From positions 1 to 5,864 of the forward strand of contig DNNS01000278.1 of assembly GCA_003497555.1 (NCBI GenBank): 5,864 nucleotides of DNA. Direction: 5' to 3'. Of this stretch, positions 5,739 through 5,864 are shown in pieces. Every line of letters starts with the position of its first letter. Positions within the stretch are counted from its first letter, which is position 1. The notes under the pieces were generated by a model. That model worked only from the letters and a program-made list of their open reading frames with translations, was not told the DNA's origin and searched no databases. The position numbers and the translations under genes were made by a program. This DNA comes from Spirochaetia bacterium (lineage in GTDB: Bacteria > Spirochaetota > UBA12135).

Positions 5739-5864
5739 TTTTTAAGCCAATTTCCATGTTATTTGAGTAATCTATTAGTATACTTCTGCGGAAATGTATA
5801 TCAATCGGAACAGTTAATGAAAATGTTTTAAAATTACCAGCAGGTATGGTTATACCGGCAAAAC
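5713..5864 (-). CDS. Partial CDS, C-terminal ~50 residues, beta-barrel-like end
   Basis: A minus-strand frame enters from the right edge and stays open for 49 full codons to a TAA (complement of 5713-5715). It includes ITIPAGNFKTFSLTV, IDIHFRRSILIDYS and the terminal MEIGLKSGLRLQLR. Alternating polar and hydrophobic residues with a short turn (SNN) resemble the last strands of an outer-membrane barrel or another beta-rich envelope protein; this is pattern-based inference. It overlaps the transglutaminase start by 26 nt in another frame, so the two may be cotranscribed. A 150-nt open stretch can also arise by chance, and it contains a promoter-like sequence, so the coding call is moderate. Confidence 0.5.
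   Translation of the reverse strand, partial: FAGITIPAGNFKTFSLTVPIDIHFRRSILIDYSNNMEIGLKSGLRLQLR
5777..5804 (-). promoter_or_regulatory. Possible promoter of the transglutaminase gene
   Basis: On the minus strand, TTGATA (complement of 5799-5804) and TATACT (complement of 5777-5782) each match the consensus at five of six bases, separated by 16 bases. Transcription would start near 5770, about 32 nt before the GTG at 5738. The site lies inside the partial upstream frame. Either it is an internal promoter or one of the two calls is wrong. Confidence 0.45.

Noticed and set aside
1..5864. CRISPR array, insertion sequence, tRNA or rRNA
   Set aside because: No regularly spaced repeats, transposase motifs, terminal repeats or cloverleaf-like sequences were seen on either strand.

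Overview
The window is about 5.9 kb of moderately AT-rich bacterial DNA. It carries four clearly supported complete genes and one partial reading frame running off each edge. The organism is probably a Gram-negative-type bacterium: one gene encodes a predicted lipoprotein, and the fragment at the right edge reads like the last strands of an outer-membrane beta-barrel. A uroporphyrinogen-decarboxylase-like (UroD-like) enzyme, a stand-alone RlmK-type methyltransferase and a membrane-anchored TPR protein with an Mrr-like tail would suit a spirochaete or a Lentisphaerae/Kiritimatiellota-type genome. This placement is an inference and is weak. No mobile element, CRISPR array, tRNA or rRNA was found.

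Left part (1-1255). A partial minus-strand gene (1-118, N-terminus only, possibly an AraC-type regulator) faces away from a complete UroD-superfamily gene (212-1255). The roughly 93-bp divergent region holds a perfect TATAAT without a good -35 box, a short direct repeat and a strong Shine-Dalgarno (SD) sequence. This is the layout of a regulator next to its activator-dependent target. The enzyme is not the haem-pathway HemE. It belongs to the broad family that includes corrinoid methyltransferases, but it has an HxHSDG motif in place of HxCG.

Middle part (1256-3960). After a 258-bp gap, a near-consensus sigma70-type promoter drives a stand-alone RlmK-type 23S rRNA methyltransferase (1514-2470). 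The promoter would start transcription at or beside the A of the ATG, so a leaderless mRNA is predicted. Converging on it, 59 bp away, is a minus-strand gene (2530-3960) for an N-terminally membrane-anchored TPR protein. Its C-terminal domain resembles the Mrr-type restriction endonuclease fold but appears to have lost the catalytic Q-x-K residues.

Right part (4081-5864). About 490 bp (4081-4571) holds no convincing gene, only a small doubtful ORF and a hairpin. A minus-strand transglutaminase-like lipoprotein gene (4572-5738) follows, with its Cys-His-Asp triad intact. Its only workable start is a GTG lying inside the 3' end of an upstream minus-strand frame that enters from the right edge (5713-5864). 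The two may form an operon for cell-envelope proteins. A promoter-like sequence also lies just upstream of the GTG.

The genes do not form one obvious pathway. The window looks like ordinary chromosome with several independent transcription units. The least ordinary items are the TPR/degenerate-nuclease fusion, the predicted leaderless rlmK transcript and the two edge frames.
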